From: a virus
DNA length: 37,368 bases
Reading direction: 5' to 3' (one strand)
IMG/VR virus record: IMGVR_UViG_3300025131_000160
Location: 1-37,368 of that record
Shown: positions 1 to 9,934 of the stretch, piece after piece
How the letters are laid out: each line of letters begins with the position of its first letter
Numbering within the stretch: the stretch's first letter is position 1
The notes under the pieces: model-generated
Seen by the model: only the letters and a program-made list of their open reading frames with translations
What the model was told of the DNA's origin: nothing
Databases searched by the model: none
Position numbers and translations under genes: made by a program

Positions 1-385
1 ATGTAAGTTGATTACCTGTATTGTTTGGAAATAATCCTCTAGTTACTATTTCTTGCTGATTTGGGATAACATCAGTATCAAGATCAAATTCCGTAAAGAT
101 TCGTCCGTTTCGTGCAGCTAATCTCGCTCTTTCTCTTTGAGCAATTAATTGATTTGCAATTTGTCTTGCTCTTCTTTCTATTTCGATATTTCTTATCTTA
201 GCCGCATTAGCTATATCTCTTACACTATCAGATTGTAAGACTGGTGAAGTTCTACTTGGTCGAGACCTCATTGGACTAGCTACCCTAGATCTTGGACTTC
301 TGGCTTTAAATCGGCCACCCCAACCTCCTCTCGCGATCATGGAAGAACCGTTATAACTTGATTTGTTTCTTTTTAATGATGTCAT
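1..385 (-). CDS. Basic Arg/Ser-rich protein, cut off by the window edge
   Basis: The reading frame starts at ATG 385 and stays open for 128 codons to the window edge, so the C-terminus is missing. The N-terminus is rich in Arg, Ser and Gly (MTSLKRNKSSYNGSS, then RSPRSR and MRSRPSRTS). Residues about 55-95 form a charged, helix-prone stretch (IEIERRARQIANQLIAQRER). The start is supported by an AGGGATAA Shine-Dalgarno-like sequence, as in neighbouring virion genes. It is last in the leftward tail operon, 19 nt after the gene at 405-1079. I do not recognise the family. A virion component is likely from context only. Confidence 0.6.
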   Translation of the reverse strand, partial: MTSLKRNKSSYNGSSMIARGGWGGRFKARSPRSRVASPMRSRPSRTSPVLQSDSVRDIANAAKIRNIEIERRARQIANQLIAQRERARLAARNGRIFTEFDLDTDVIPNQQEIVTRGLFPNNTGNQLT

Positions 386-404
386 AATTTATTATCCCTA
401 TTTA

Positions 405-1079
405 TTACATAGCCTCTAAAGCTACTCCTGGTGTTGTTTCTAATTCTTGTTTTTCTATTGTCAAGTTAATAGTAACACTACCACCTGTTTCATTACCAAC
501 AACTGTTATAGTTGCTGTTTTATCTTCGACTGGTTGAGCTTTTGCTATAATTTCAAATGACAATCCTTGTACCGTTACTGTTTGAGCTGCTTCGTTATCA
601 CCAATAAATGCTGGTACTGTTGCTCCTGCTCCTGACCTACCTGTTCCTCTAGTTACTCTTATGTAGGCTGCATCTGAATCAGATAAAATTGCTGTATAGC
701 CAAATGTTTGGTTTCCTCTATTAAAGTTTCTAGTATACGGTCTAATTGAAGCTGTACCACCACTTGATAATGTAATATTTTTATTCTGTACAGAAATTAC
801 AGGGATTCTAGTTGATCTAGATGGTAATGTAACTAACTTATATTTCATCATCTGTGTTTCGTCTGGTAATGCTTCTATTACCGGCATGTTCTCAATTACA
901 ACACCATAATATGCTGTTCCAAGCGGATGATCTGGGTTCCATAAATCGTAATCTATTTCATCATCTGCAAGCGAAAATTGTGTTATTTTAAATTCGTCAC
1001 GGCCCCTTGCTAATAATTGACGTCCTTTTTTTGTCAATATTGCGTCCACCGTAATTGAACTGTTATCTAAATATCCCAT
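405..1079 (-). CDS. Probable virion structural protein (224 aa)
   Basis: The N-terminus MGYLDNSSITVDAILTKKGR, followed by a LARGRDEFKITQFSLADDEI-type segment and an NPDHPLGTAYYG motif, resembles a structural protein I know from marine T4-like phages. I cannot name its position in the virion. The C-terminal half (about 95-215) alternates short beta strands with Gly/Thr-rich turns, as in an Ig-like or beta-sandwich fold. GAGGAATT lies 7-14 nt before the ATG. It has its own candidate late promoter (1098-1111), which separates it from the giant gene upstream. Confidence 0.7.
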   Translation of the reverse strand: MGYLDNSSITVDAILTKKGRQLLARGRDEFKITQFSLADDEIDYDLWNPDHPLGTAYYGVVIENMPVIEALPDETQMMKYKLVTLPSRSTRIPVISVQNKNITLSSGGTASIRPYTRNFNRGNQTFGYTAILSDSDAAYIRVTRGTGRSGAGATVPAFIGDNEAAQTVTVQGLSFEIIAKAQPVEDKTATITVVGNETGGSVTINLTIEKQELETTPGVALEAM

Positions 1080-1097
1080 AGTTAATTCCTCTTTATT

Positions 1098-1111
1098 TTT
1101 AAATAAATATG
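1098..1111 (-). promoter_or_regulatory. Candidate late promoter element A
   Basis: The minus strand reads CATATTTATTTAAA, 18 nt before the ATG at 1079. It matches the recurring element CATATTTATWTTAAA, with one base fewer in the A/T run, that precedes other virion-type genes in this window. The activity and orientation are inferred. Confidence 0.5.
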
Positions 1112-1134
1112 TTTATAGGTAAAAAGTATACCAT

Positions 1135-4100
1135 TTATACAACATCTAAATTAGCGCCATCTGGTAAATCTTTCTTATATACTAAACTATATCTGTTTCT
1201 TATTGTTACTTTTACTACTTCTTCGCCATTTATATCGTCTGTTGATGGTACATTAATTGCTGGGGCTGTTAATTTTGAACCTTCATAATAAGATGAGTCG
1301 GCTGGATCATCTCTATAATCTGCTGGTTGTAATGAATGGCTTGTTGCCCATTGTCCTAAATCTGTTAATGGTGCAAACCCATTGCTCCTTATTCTTCTTG
1401 TCATAGTTTCACGACCTCTTCTTTGTTGTGTATCTATATCTCTTTCTGCTCTTAAATGTGGATACTTATTTAAGTATCGAATATCTTGAGTAGTTAATTT
1501 TTTATTCCATGCCCTTACTTGTCCAATACTTCCAGAGAATCCTAAAGTTCTTGTACCGGATACATATCCTGAGCCTATTGCTTCAAAACCAAAAGATCCT
1601 GAATTTACTGGATCACTTCCAATTGCCTTACTTGAAGTTCCTAAACTTATTCCGTTTTGCCAAAATTCCATAACTGCATTAGATGGTTCTCTTCCATCAT
1701 ATGTAATTACAAAATGATTTAGATCTGTTCTATCATTTAGGCTTGATGTTATTATTTTTTTTGGTGATGACCAATAATCGGCTGATAAGGCTCTTACTTG
1801 TAATGGACCTGCAGATGAAAGTGCAAAATATGGTTGAGAAGTAGCAGTAAACATTGATGGATTATTATCTTCTGCAGAAGTAGCGGTATCATTATCTGCT
1901 CCCATAAATATACTACCTGTGCCATGGAACCCTGCCGCCTCTTTCATAAGCCATGATAATGTCCAACGTTCTTTATATCCATAATCACCACCTAATCTTA
2001 AGTTAGGTATTTGTACATATTCTTTTCCTCTTTTATCTACTGATTGCGATAAAGAACAACTAATTACTAATAAGTTTCCTGTAAATCTATTATGAGTTAC
2101 TGATTCATATTGTGGTGATGCAATTGGAAGAGGATTACCTGTACTACTATTAGCGGTATCTCCTGCTAATACTTTTGAATGCGAAATACTATGTGCATAA
2201 TTGGTAGTTAAATCTAAAAATTTACCATTTGCCTTTCTTACATTTAATGGATAATGTCTAGCAGCTGCATCGGCTGGTCCGTAATGAAAAACTTTCTTTT
2301 GGAATGTCGCTGATTTTCTTTGTTCATATATATGAGAACCAGTAGGTGAATATTCTAATGAATGTTTTGATGACGTTATCCAAGTTGAACCTGAAAGTAC
2401 AACTCCTACATGTTTATAAACAGCTCCTGGATAACCATTTTGAATTCTAAATAAATCTATTCCTGGATCTGGTGCATCATTAGATCCTGAATGTGGCATT
2501 CGTAATACAAGTATATGGTCGGCTGACATAGAACCTGTTGTTATATTTATTGAGGAAGTTAAACTTCCAGACATGTCAGATGTAAGATTTATAATATTTC
2601 CAGGTATAGAACTTGTATAGGTCAGATGTTCAGCATCAGCTGTCCATTTATTATCAATTGAAGCTGTATAATGCATTGGTTCTCCATGCACAGGTTCCGT
2701 TACACCAATTGAAGCTGTATAATGTAATGGTTCCATTAATGGATCTGGAAATGGATCTGGTATAGTATCTTCCCAATGTAATTCTTCTCTTGATGGTTGA
2801 GCTTCGACCATTACTTTTGATCTTTCTAATACACTTGGTTCAATAATTAATCCTACATCAGCATTTGTTCTTACCGGGATTAATTGTTTCACTTGTGTAA
2901 AGAATGAGAAATCAAATAATGCAAAAATTCTTATATATGCATTTAAATCATTATCATTATCATACTTTTTCCAGTATTGGTATGCAAAGTTTTTATATCT
3001 AGGATATTCATCTTTATATTGATCTTCTGCAGAGCCAAAATAATCATCTAATGCAGTTCCACCTATTTGATTATATATATCTTTATTAATCATGTCTTGA
3101 GGTGAAAAGAATATTCCTAATTTATTTGAATCAGTAGATGCTATATCATATTCACTAACTTCACCACGCGTTTCATGATCTAATGGATGAACTAATTTAT
3201 TATCTTCTATTCTTATTTTTGCAGATTTAAGATTTTTTCCTCCAATACTTGGTCCATGTATATAATATGTCTCATCTACACGTTCATAATGATCATTATT
3301 TACTGTATCAGCTGGAGTTAAAAATCCTGATGCTGTTGCATATGTATCTCCTGAATCAGAACCACTTGGATCTGAAAAATCTAATATTGCTTGGTTAGGA
3401 TGACTTGATGATATAAATAATGTTTTAGTATGATCATATCCAATCTGATTAGTTCCGAGTGGATAATGTCTTACTAATGTATCAAATGATGATGATGGTG
3501 ATAAACTTGATACATATGATTTTGGATTCAATGTATGTTTATCAAATGCACTTTGTCCGAGATCTTCTAACCATTCTCTATATTCTTGCATTGAACCAGA
3601 GAATGTTCCACAACCTGGTTGTGTATTTGGTGATGGTATTGAAACGTCATTACCATGTAATGCTCGGTTTAAATATTCATTACATTTATGTTGATTTCCA
3701 TTTGAATATGATCCTGTATTTCCTCCTAGGTGTGATCCTCTTGATTCATTAGAAGTAGCCCATGCATTAAAATGTTCTGGAAATATTGGTGTTAAACTTA
3801 AACTGGCTGAATGTACTATTTGTCCAGTTACATAATCTGATGCTTGTTGTACTTGTACATGGTATGTTGTATTTAAGTTTGCTGCATTATTATATATTCC
3901 AGAATCTGAACCGGTTGCTTGCCAATACCATCTTAAATTCCAAAAATTTCCATCATATATTGGAACCCAATCCGATGACGCACTCATTGGAGTTGTATTA
4001 GCCATCGATCGACCGTGTATTAAATGTACTCTACCGTAATTACCACTTCCAGAATATGAACCTGTATGTTCAATTGCAAGGTGTGACATTATTCTATGAT

Positions 4101-6984
4101 CTCCACTTGTATGGTATGCTGTTGAGAATAATAACATACTTGACGTTATTGCAGGTTTGAATCTAAATTCTCTTGTTTGTTCAGGTATATCTGCACCTTC
4201 AGTTAGATATGGTTTTATATATCCCCAATTACCAATTGTGGTATTATAATAATCTGCTGGCCAGACTAATGATGAATGTCCTCCTGACCCACTAGCGAAT
4301 TCTAATGCATATGTAAATTGATCATATATTCCTGCGGGTTCTGTTTTGGCCATTTTTGGTCCACCATATTCTCTTATACTTAATAAAGATTCTGGAATAC
4401 CATAACATGATAATAAAGCTTTAACTGATCTAGATGTTCCTTTTGTTTTAAGTAAGTAAGGTAAATTATTAACTACCCTTCTCCATACTTGATGAGTCAA
4501 TCCTTCTTTTGGTTCTGCATATACTGTCGCTGATGATTGAGTAACGTAATTAGTTACATTTGTATATAACTCAGATATTTCATCTGCAGATAGTAATCTG
4601 TTATAAACTCTAAACTCATCTAATGAGCCTACAAAATTACTCGTTGGAGTTCCAGAATTATCTTCATCTCTTGCTCCAATAATAGGTTTTGGATAATCAC
4701 CTGTTTGTTCTGGTCCTATATCATGTGATGAACTAACACTAATATCTGTAGTGTCTACTAGTACTCCATCAAAGTATGATGTCATGTTTGCAGATCTATC
4801 TACATTAAATAAAATATGATGCCAACCATTTGAGTTACCATTAGTCGATGCTCCTTCTACTGTATCAATATCTAGATATGACGATGATACTGCTCGGTTA
4901 TATGATGAAGTTGCATGACCTAGTGTTATACCATGGTACCCTCCCGAACCTGAGTAGTATTGGTTCAAATGGATTCCAGCATTTTTATGTGATTTAACTA
5001 CAAAACCACTTCCTGCAGCGGTAGTTCCATACGAACCACTTGATGCGTCAAAGATAATTCCTTCTGTTACTCCATTTCCTCCTTGAGTAACATCTTTAAC
5101 CCAAAAGGAAACTGCATAATCTTTATTACTGTAATCGATTACCGTATTATATTTTAAATAATTCGAACCATCAAAATATGCTCCATGGCCATGTTTACCT
5201 TTTACAAATGTTGGTTGACTATAATCTTCTAATAAATTAAGATTACCACTATAATCTATAAAATTCTTTCTTGCAAAATCAGGACGTCCTTCATCGAATG
5301 GAACATATAAATGTAAATCTTTTATTGATCTTTCATTTATCTTTCCATATTCTCCCTCTTCATTTGTACCTAATAAATATTCAAATAATCTTTCAGATTG
5401 ATTTCCATTTACTAAATGCCATCCTAATCCTTTTGCTGCATCATATAATAAGTCTTTTGATAATCCGTGAGCGTAATGTTCATCTCTATTCCATACATCT
5501 GTTTGATGTTTAATATATGACCACATGATATCATAATGGTGACCTATCATATTAACAAAGATTTCAAACTCTGAGTTTTGTGCATCATCTCTAATATGTT
5601 CTGGAACTGTTTTTATTAAAGCATTTGAATTATGTACATCCCATAATGATGCTGATGCATGTATTCCTTCATACCATGCTATAGCTTGAGAAGATGTTGT
5701 ATGACATAATGTATATTGATTTTTAATAACTGGTTTACCTGTGGTAGATACTCCATATCCTTCTTTTGGCCAAGTATCAATATGGAATGTATCATGAAAA
5801 ATATTTGAACCAGATACACCATGTGTATAATGTGATCCAGAAATTAAATTTTCATAATACAAATATTTTTCAAATCCATCAAATCCACCAATTACATTAT
5901 CTTTATATTTTCTATATAATACTTTATTAGCATTTACTTCTGATGACTCTGATATATTATTTAATGTTCCGACTTGAGCATCATAATATTCAATCAATCC
6001 AACCTTATATTTAAAGTTTGCAATTCTTTCTGCTCCAGAACTATAATTAACAAAATTTTGAAATCCTGAATAATCAATACCTAAATGAGATCCTGCTAAT
6101 GATCCACTGAATACTTTATCTATTATTTGTTGTGATGTAGATAAAGAACTTCCTAATAATTCGTTCCAATTTTGAAAATTAGTTTCAACAATTTTTCCAT
6201 ATTTTACATCCGTTTCAAAGTTTGGTCCTTTTAACGTCCTACTTGGAGCTACAACTGGTCTTTTGTATAAAACAACATTATCTGTATATGGTTGTCTAAC
6301 TTGTTGAACTATCCAGAATCTTCTTTTTTCTCTTACATCTAAAGGTAATGGTTGATATAACTTAACATATAATTCTTCCATTCCTTGAAGGTATACATAA
6401 TTAACGAATTGGTACAGTTCGTTACGACCAAAATTCATGAATAATAAGTTTCTAAATCCACTTTCTCCGCATAATTCTTGACGTCTGGTGTGGAACATCA
6501 TTAACTGTTCTTTGGTAGTTACCTCAGGTACATCTAAGGTTGTTGTAGATTTTAATTTTTGATTTATAACATCATTACCAATTTTAATTAATAGTTCTGT
6601 CCTATCTGGTGAGATCTGTTTAATATATAAGTTTGGGTTATTATCATTTCCAATGAGTGTCCTATGAAAGTTTAGAACTAATTTATATGAACCTTGATTA
6701 ATTCCTAGATCTTCAAAATTCTTAGCAACATCAAATTGTATGAAACTATCTTCTGTTGCAAAATGTTTCCAATGATCTGCTTCATGATCACTAGTAGTAT
6801 AACTTCCTAATATATTATATACATGTAATTCTATAACTTCGTCTAAGGCTGGGTCATCAAATTTCGTTATTTCAACGAGTTCGTGATTAATGATATCCGC
6901 GTCTACAGCTCGAAGTTGCATTGCATCAAGTGGTTTACTTGATTTTATTATGTTATCGCTATTTAAATATTGATCTAATGACAT
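1135..6984 (-). CDS. Giant tail/baseplate protein with two LamG-like domains (1949 aa)
   Basis: This is the largest gene in the window. By eye it has two concanavalin/LamG-type jelly rolls. The first, about residues 555-805, has LYVPFDEG, AYFDGSNYLKYN, WHHILFNVDRS, YFDGVLVD and FVGSLDEFRVYNRLLSADEI. The second, about 1665-1845, has FVITYDG, FWQNGISLG and GSIGQVRAWNKKLTTQDI. Between them lie two segments I associate with large tail proteins of marine T4-like phages: LPYLLKTKGTSRSVKALLSC with CYGIPESLL (about 838-870), and FFTQVKQLIPVRTN with GLIIEPSVLER (about 1353-1390). The N-terminus probably attaches it to the baseplate and the LamG domains probably bind surface glycans. It ends 10 bp from the 598-aa gene upstream in the operon. 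A gp7-like wedge role is possible but unproven. Confidence 0.8.
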   Translation of the reverse strand: MSLDQYLNSDNIIKSSKPLDAMQLRAVDADIINHELVEITKFDDPALDEVIELHVYNILGSYTTSDHEADHWKHFATEDSFIQFDVAKNFEDLGINQGSYKLVLNFHRTLIGNDNNPNLYIKQISPDRTELLIKIGNDVINQKLKSTTTLDVPEVTTKEQLMMFHTRRQELCGESGFRNLLFMNFGRNELYQFVNYVYLQGMEELYVKLYQPLPLDVREKRRFWIVQQVRQPYTDNVVLYKRPVVAPSRTLKGPNFETDVKYGKIVETNFQNWNELLGSSLSTSQQIIDKVFSGSLAGSHLGIDYSGFQNFVNYSSGAERIANFKYKVGLIEYYDAQVGTLNNISESSEVNANKVLYRKYKDNVIGGFDGFEKYLYYENLISGSHYTHGVSGSNIFHDTFHIDTWPKEGYGVSTTGKPVIKNQYTLCHTTSSQAIAWYEGIHASASLWDVHNSNALIKTVPEHIRDDAQNSEFEIFVNMIGHHYDIMWSYIKHQTDVWNRDEHYAHGLSKDLLYDAAKGLGWHLVNGNQSERLFEYLLGTNEEGEYGKINERSIKDLHLYVPFDEGRPDFARKNFIDYSGNLNLLEDYSQPTFVKGKHGHGAYFDGSNYLKYNTVIDYSNKDYAVSFWVKDVTQGGNGVTEGIIFDASSGSYGTTAAGSGFVVKSHKNAGIHLNQYYSGSGGYHGITLGHATSSYNRAVSSSYLDIDTVEGASTNGNSNGWHHILFNVDRSANMTSYFDGVLVDTTDISVSSSHDIGPEQTGDYPKPIIGARDEDNSGTPTSNFVGSLDEFRVYNRLLSADEISELYTNVTNYVTQSSATVYAEPKEGLTHQVWRRVVNNLPYLLKTKGTSRSVKALLSCYGIPESLLSIREYGGPKMAKTEPAGIYDQFTYALEFASGSGGHSSLVWPADYYNTTIGNWGYIKPYLTEGADIPEQTREFRFKPAITSSMLLFSTAYHTSGDHRIMSHLAIEHTGSYSGSGNYGRVHLIHGRSMANTTPMSASSDWVPIYDGNFWNLRWYWQATGSDSGIYNNAANLNTTYHVQVQQASDYVTGQIVHSASLSLTPIFPEHFNAWATSNESRGSHLGGNTGSYSNGNQHKCNEYLNRALHGNDVSIPSPNTQPGCGTFSGSMQEYREWLEDLGQSAFDKHTLNPKSYVSSLSPSSSFDTLVRHYPLGTNQIGYDHTKTLFISSSHPNQAILDFSDPSGSDSGDTYATASGFLTPADTVNNDHYERVDETYYIHGPSIGGKNLKSAKIRIEDNKLVHPLDHETRGEVSEYDIASTDSNKLGIFFSPQDMINKDIYNQIGGTALDDYFGSAEDQYKDEYPRYKNFAYQYWKKYDNDNDLNAYIRIFALFDFSFFTQVKQLIPVRTNADVGLIIEPSVLERSKVMVEAQPSREELHWEDTIPDPFPDPLMEPLHYTASIGVTEPVHGEPMHYTASIDNKWTADAEHLTYTSSIPGNIINLTSDMSGSLTSSINITTGSMSADHILVLRMPHSGSNDAPDPGIDLFRIQNGYPGAVYKHVGVVLSGSTWITSSKHSLEYSPTGSHIYEQRKSATFQKKVFHYGPADAAARHYPLNVRKANGKFLDLTTNYAHSISHSKVLAGDTANSSTGNPLPIASPQYESVTHNRFTGNLLVISCSLSQSVDKRGKEYVQIPNLRLGGDYGYKERWTLSWLMKEAAGFHGTGSIFMGADNDTATSAEDNNPSMFTATSQPYFALSSAGPLQVRALSADYWSSPKKIITSSLNDRTDLNHFVITYDGREPSNAVMEFWQNGISLGTSSKAIGSDPVNSGSFGFEAIGSGYVSGTRTLGFSGSIGQVRAWNKKLTTQDIRYLNKYPHLRAERDIDTQQRRGRETMTRRIRSNGFAPLTDLGQWATSHSLQPADYRDDPADSSYYEGSKLTAPAINVPSTDDINGEEVVKVTIRNRYSLVYKKDLPDGANLDVV

Positions 6985-6994
6985 TTAATCCTTT

Positions 6995-8791
6995 CTATCC
7001 ACCGAAGCCTCTATCAAATAATTTATTATACGGTGCTAAATGTGGTTTATTATAATAATCACCTTCACCTATATACTCTTTATACATTGGAGTTCCCATC
7101 CAACCACCACCAGTACTTATTCCTAACTCACCGTTATTATGAAGGCTTACTACAATTCTGGAAATATCGTCGTTTTTCTTTCCAGAAAAGTTTTTTGTTT
7201 TAGGTCCTATATATGTTTTTGCGTCAAAATCAGAATCATCTTTATTAACAAGATCATATACTGTAGCTTTCATTCCTTCTGGAACTTTTATATATGATGC
7301 ATCATTGTTTGGCCACTGTCTTACTTCTGTATATCCAGGAGGAACTATAATAGTTCCTTTTGCAACATATTTTCCTGGTCTTAGCTTGACGTTCCATCCT
7401 TTTCCGTTATGATGTTGTGCAAGTGTTATGATTTGGTCATCATGATCAATTCTATCTTTAAAAGCTTTCATTGTTGATGGATATCCTAATTGTGAAAGAT
7501 TATTCCAATCCATAACTGTATAAGAATTATCATGATATCCTGACCAGTTATTACCATCTTCTGTTTCAAGAAATGGTAAATTATGTTTTAATGTATAATT
7601 TCTGAAACTATCATTACCACATTTCATCATTTCTCCTCTTACAACCATAAAGAAACCAATATGGTCTCCATTAAGATATCCACGTATTAATTTACCTTCC
7701 CATTCTTTTGTTAATACTTCTGTTCCTGTAGGAGTATATATTTGTGGTTTTAAAGCTGGTTTGTTTGTATCAGATGGGTGATATTCTGTCCATCTATGTC
7801 TGATATCTGGTAAGAATTCAATATCTATCTCCACATTATTTAGATATGCAGGTTGTATAATATCTCCTGGTTCGTATTCTGTACCATTGTATTCGATCGA
7901 GTTTGTATTATAAATAAACCCGTCTTTTTGTTGACTACCCCATTCAATTTCTTCACCCACATCGGAGTTCACTAATGAACTAATTGTTTTAATTTCGTTA
8001 ATTTCTGCAGATGGTACAATGTCTACATTATTGTAATTCATATCTCTATCTACCATGAATACTTCAAGATTTCTTCCATCTTTTGTATTTGTTAATCCTA
8101 TTATTGCTTTGTCCTGATTTACTACTGAATGACCACTTGTAGTCATTACTGCATTGTCAGTAATTGTATTGGTTGAAATTCCGTTATAAAATCTATATCT
8201 TACTCCTTTCCAAACCATCCATATTATTCCACCTACTCCAGATAAATCACCTGCGGCGTTTATTTCTGTTAATAATTTTGGCTCTTCTCCATGCTCCTCA
8301 GAAGCTGTTTTTACTTCTTCTTCGTCAGAATCATCATCTACAGTTTCATTAAGGTCAATTACTTCTATTTGCGGATTAGCTATTACAGGTCCTGATGACA
8401 CTGTTATGTTTGGTGTCGGTAATATTGTATTATGATCGTATCCTTGAAGAAAATGACCAAAATCTACATCGACTGCATCCATAAATGAATCTGTTTCATA
8501 TTTAATTGTTTCTAATCGAACTTTTACTGGAAAATTTTCTTTAGGAGTTTCTTCATGATATTCAAGTAGTCCTGTAGGAGTACGTCTTGGGATTCCTTCT
8601 ATTAATCTAATATCATCATTTGTTTTTGCAATTGTTCCATCAGGCTTTATTAAATCTCCTTGATTTTGAATTGTAGGAGTTGATTCTATAGATCGATTTA
8701 ATCCATTGATTTTTTTATTCAAACGTTTGAATATATGTTCATCGGTTGCAATCCGTACATCAACTGCTGATTTTACAGGTAAATTTGCCAT
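6995..8791 (-). CDS. Tail or baseplate structural protein (598 aa)
   Basis: The protein starts MANLPVKSAVDVRIATDEHI, with a short helical stretch (FKRLNKKINGLNRSIES). An acidic linker follows at about 150-170 (ETVDDDSDEEEV). The rest is mostly beta-rich, Gly/Asn/Tyr-rich sequence ending in DRGFGG, which is typical of phage tail proteins. No catalytic motif was seen. It lies 1 nt downstream of the DNRLRE-like gene and 10 nt upstream of the giant LamG gene, so it probably belongs to the baseplate periphery or fibre attachment. I do not recognise a named family. Confidence 0.65.
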   Translation of the reverse strand: MANLPVKSAVDVRIATDEHIFKRLNKKINGLNRSIESTPTIQNQGDLIKPDGTIAKTNDDIRLIEGIPRRTPTGLLEYHEETPKENFPVKVRLETIKYETDSFMDAVDVDFGHFLQGYDHNTILPTPNITVSSGPVIANPQIEVIDLNETVDDDSDEEEVKTASEEHGEEPKLLTEINAAGDLSGVGGIIWMVWKGVRYRFYNGISTNTITDNAVMTTSGHSVVNQDKAIIGLTNTKDGRNLEVFMVDRDMNYNNVDIVPSAEINEIKTISSLVNSDVGEEIEWGSQQKDGFIYNTNSIEYNGTEYEPGDIIQPAYLNNVEIDIEFLPDIRHRWTEYHPSDTNKPALKPQIYTPTGTEVLTKEWEGKLIRGYLNGDHIGFFMVVRGEMMKCGNDSFRNYTLKHNLPFLETEDGNNWSGYHDNSYTVMDWNNLSQLGYPSTMKAFKDRIDHDDQIITLAQHHNGKGWNVKLRPGKYVAKGTIIVPPGYTEVRQWPNNDASYIKVPEGMKATVYDLVNKDDSDFDAKTYIGPKTKNFSGKKNDDISRIVVSLHNNGELGISTGGGWMGTPMYKEYIGEGDYYNKPHLAPYNKLFDRGFGG

Positions 8792-8792
8792 A

Positions 8793-9923
8793 TTATCTTA
8801 CCACTTTAAAGTAATAACCATTATCGAAATATTTTATTTCGCTATCACTATATTTTGATCTAATCTTAAATTTATAATATCGTTCTGGGCTTAATGCATT
8901 CATCCAGTAATTAAAATAACTTCCATTTGCATCATCACTAATCTTTGTATATACATCATCATAATCTAATAATGTTTCTCCTGTTACTGCATCACATACC
9001 GCATAAGAACTGGTTTTTGTCAATCTTGAATCTGTAGTATAAAACGATGCAGTTGTATATGTTTTAGTTGGATATTTTGATCTTGCACCCAATCGAAATT
9101 TCACTCTTGAACCTTCTGGATATTTCTCTTCTATATTTTTAAAGTATACAATTGGTCCTCCGTTATTTGTTTGATGTACAATATCTGTTGTACCGGTTAA
9201 GGTATAATCATTCCAAACTACTTCTAATTTAGGAGCATATACTGTATGAGTATCTTTTGAAAAGAATTTTAAATTTAAACTATTACTATCTCCAACCTCT
9301 GTGGAATACTGTTGTTTTAATATAAATCCGTAATTTGGTATCGTTCCAGCTAACCATTTATTAACTATATCTGTTACATCCATTCTTACATCTGGTGATT
9401 GGTAGTCAAATGATTGTGATGCCTCATACCCAGAACCTGTTATCCATGTTCCTCCTCCTAATGGTTGCTGTACTCCTATTTGTCCTATACTATGAGCTGA
9501 TCCAGTATTCCAAGCAGTTTGATCATCATAATTATCACTAAAACGCCATGATGCTCCATTACGCGTTTCTGGAATATCTGCGTAATTCCCAGTTCCATTA
9601 CTCCATGATTCAGATACTGGGTATGCATATAATGTATACGTTATTGGTAAATCGGTTGAATAAATATGTTTTAAATTTAAATAAAATTTACGATCTGTAG
9701 ATCCAATATTTCCATTATGAATAGATTGAGATAAATCTGTAAATTGTGTTCCTGCAAAATCTAATAATATACGAGTATTATATGTTCCAACCTGCCATTG
9801 GTCATCTAACTTTGAACCAGATGTAGTTTTTACTAATTCTAATATCTGGTCTATACCTGTATTACGATATTCCTTTCTTTCATATATCGTTGCATCTCTT
9901 TCTATGTATATTTGATGTTGCAT
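8793..9923 (-). CDS. DNRLRE/CBM96-like tail protein (376 aa)
   Basis: Residues about 1-235 resemble the DNRLRE (carbohydrate-binding) beta-sandwich found in secreted and adhesive proteins. The N-terminal IYIERDATIYERKEYRNTG fits the DATI start of that fold. An internal VSESWSNGTGNYADIPETR with GASWRF is the W..GTG..A...G..W pattern, and DVTDIVNKWLAGTIPNYGFI is the characteristic V..W..G..N.G strand near the end. A second beta-rich region covers about 240-376. AAGGGATTAGAAT lies before the ATG. It follows gp6 by 11 nt. The family match is by eye; a role in receptor or glycan contact at the baseplate is inferred. Confidence 0.65.
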   Translation of the reverse strand: MQHQIYIERDATIYERKEYRNTGIDQILELVKTTSGSKLDDQWQVGTYNTRILLDFAGTQFTDLSQSIHNGNIGSTDRKFYLNLKHIYSTDLPITYTLYAYPVSESWSNGTGNYADIPETRNGASWRFSDNYDDQTAWNTGSAHSIGQIGVQQPLGGGTWITGSGYEASQSFDYQSPDVRMDVTDIVNKWLAGTIPNYGFILKQQYSTEVGDSNSLNLKFFSKDTHTVYAPKLEVVWNDYTLTGTTDIVHQTNNGGPIVYFKNIEEKYPEGSRVKFRLGARSKYPTKTYTTASFYTTDSRLTKTSSYAVCDAVTGETLLDYDDVYTKISDDANGSYFNYWMNALSPERYYKFKIRSKYSDSEIKYFDNGYYFKVVR

Positions 9924-9934
9924 ATTCTAATCCC

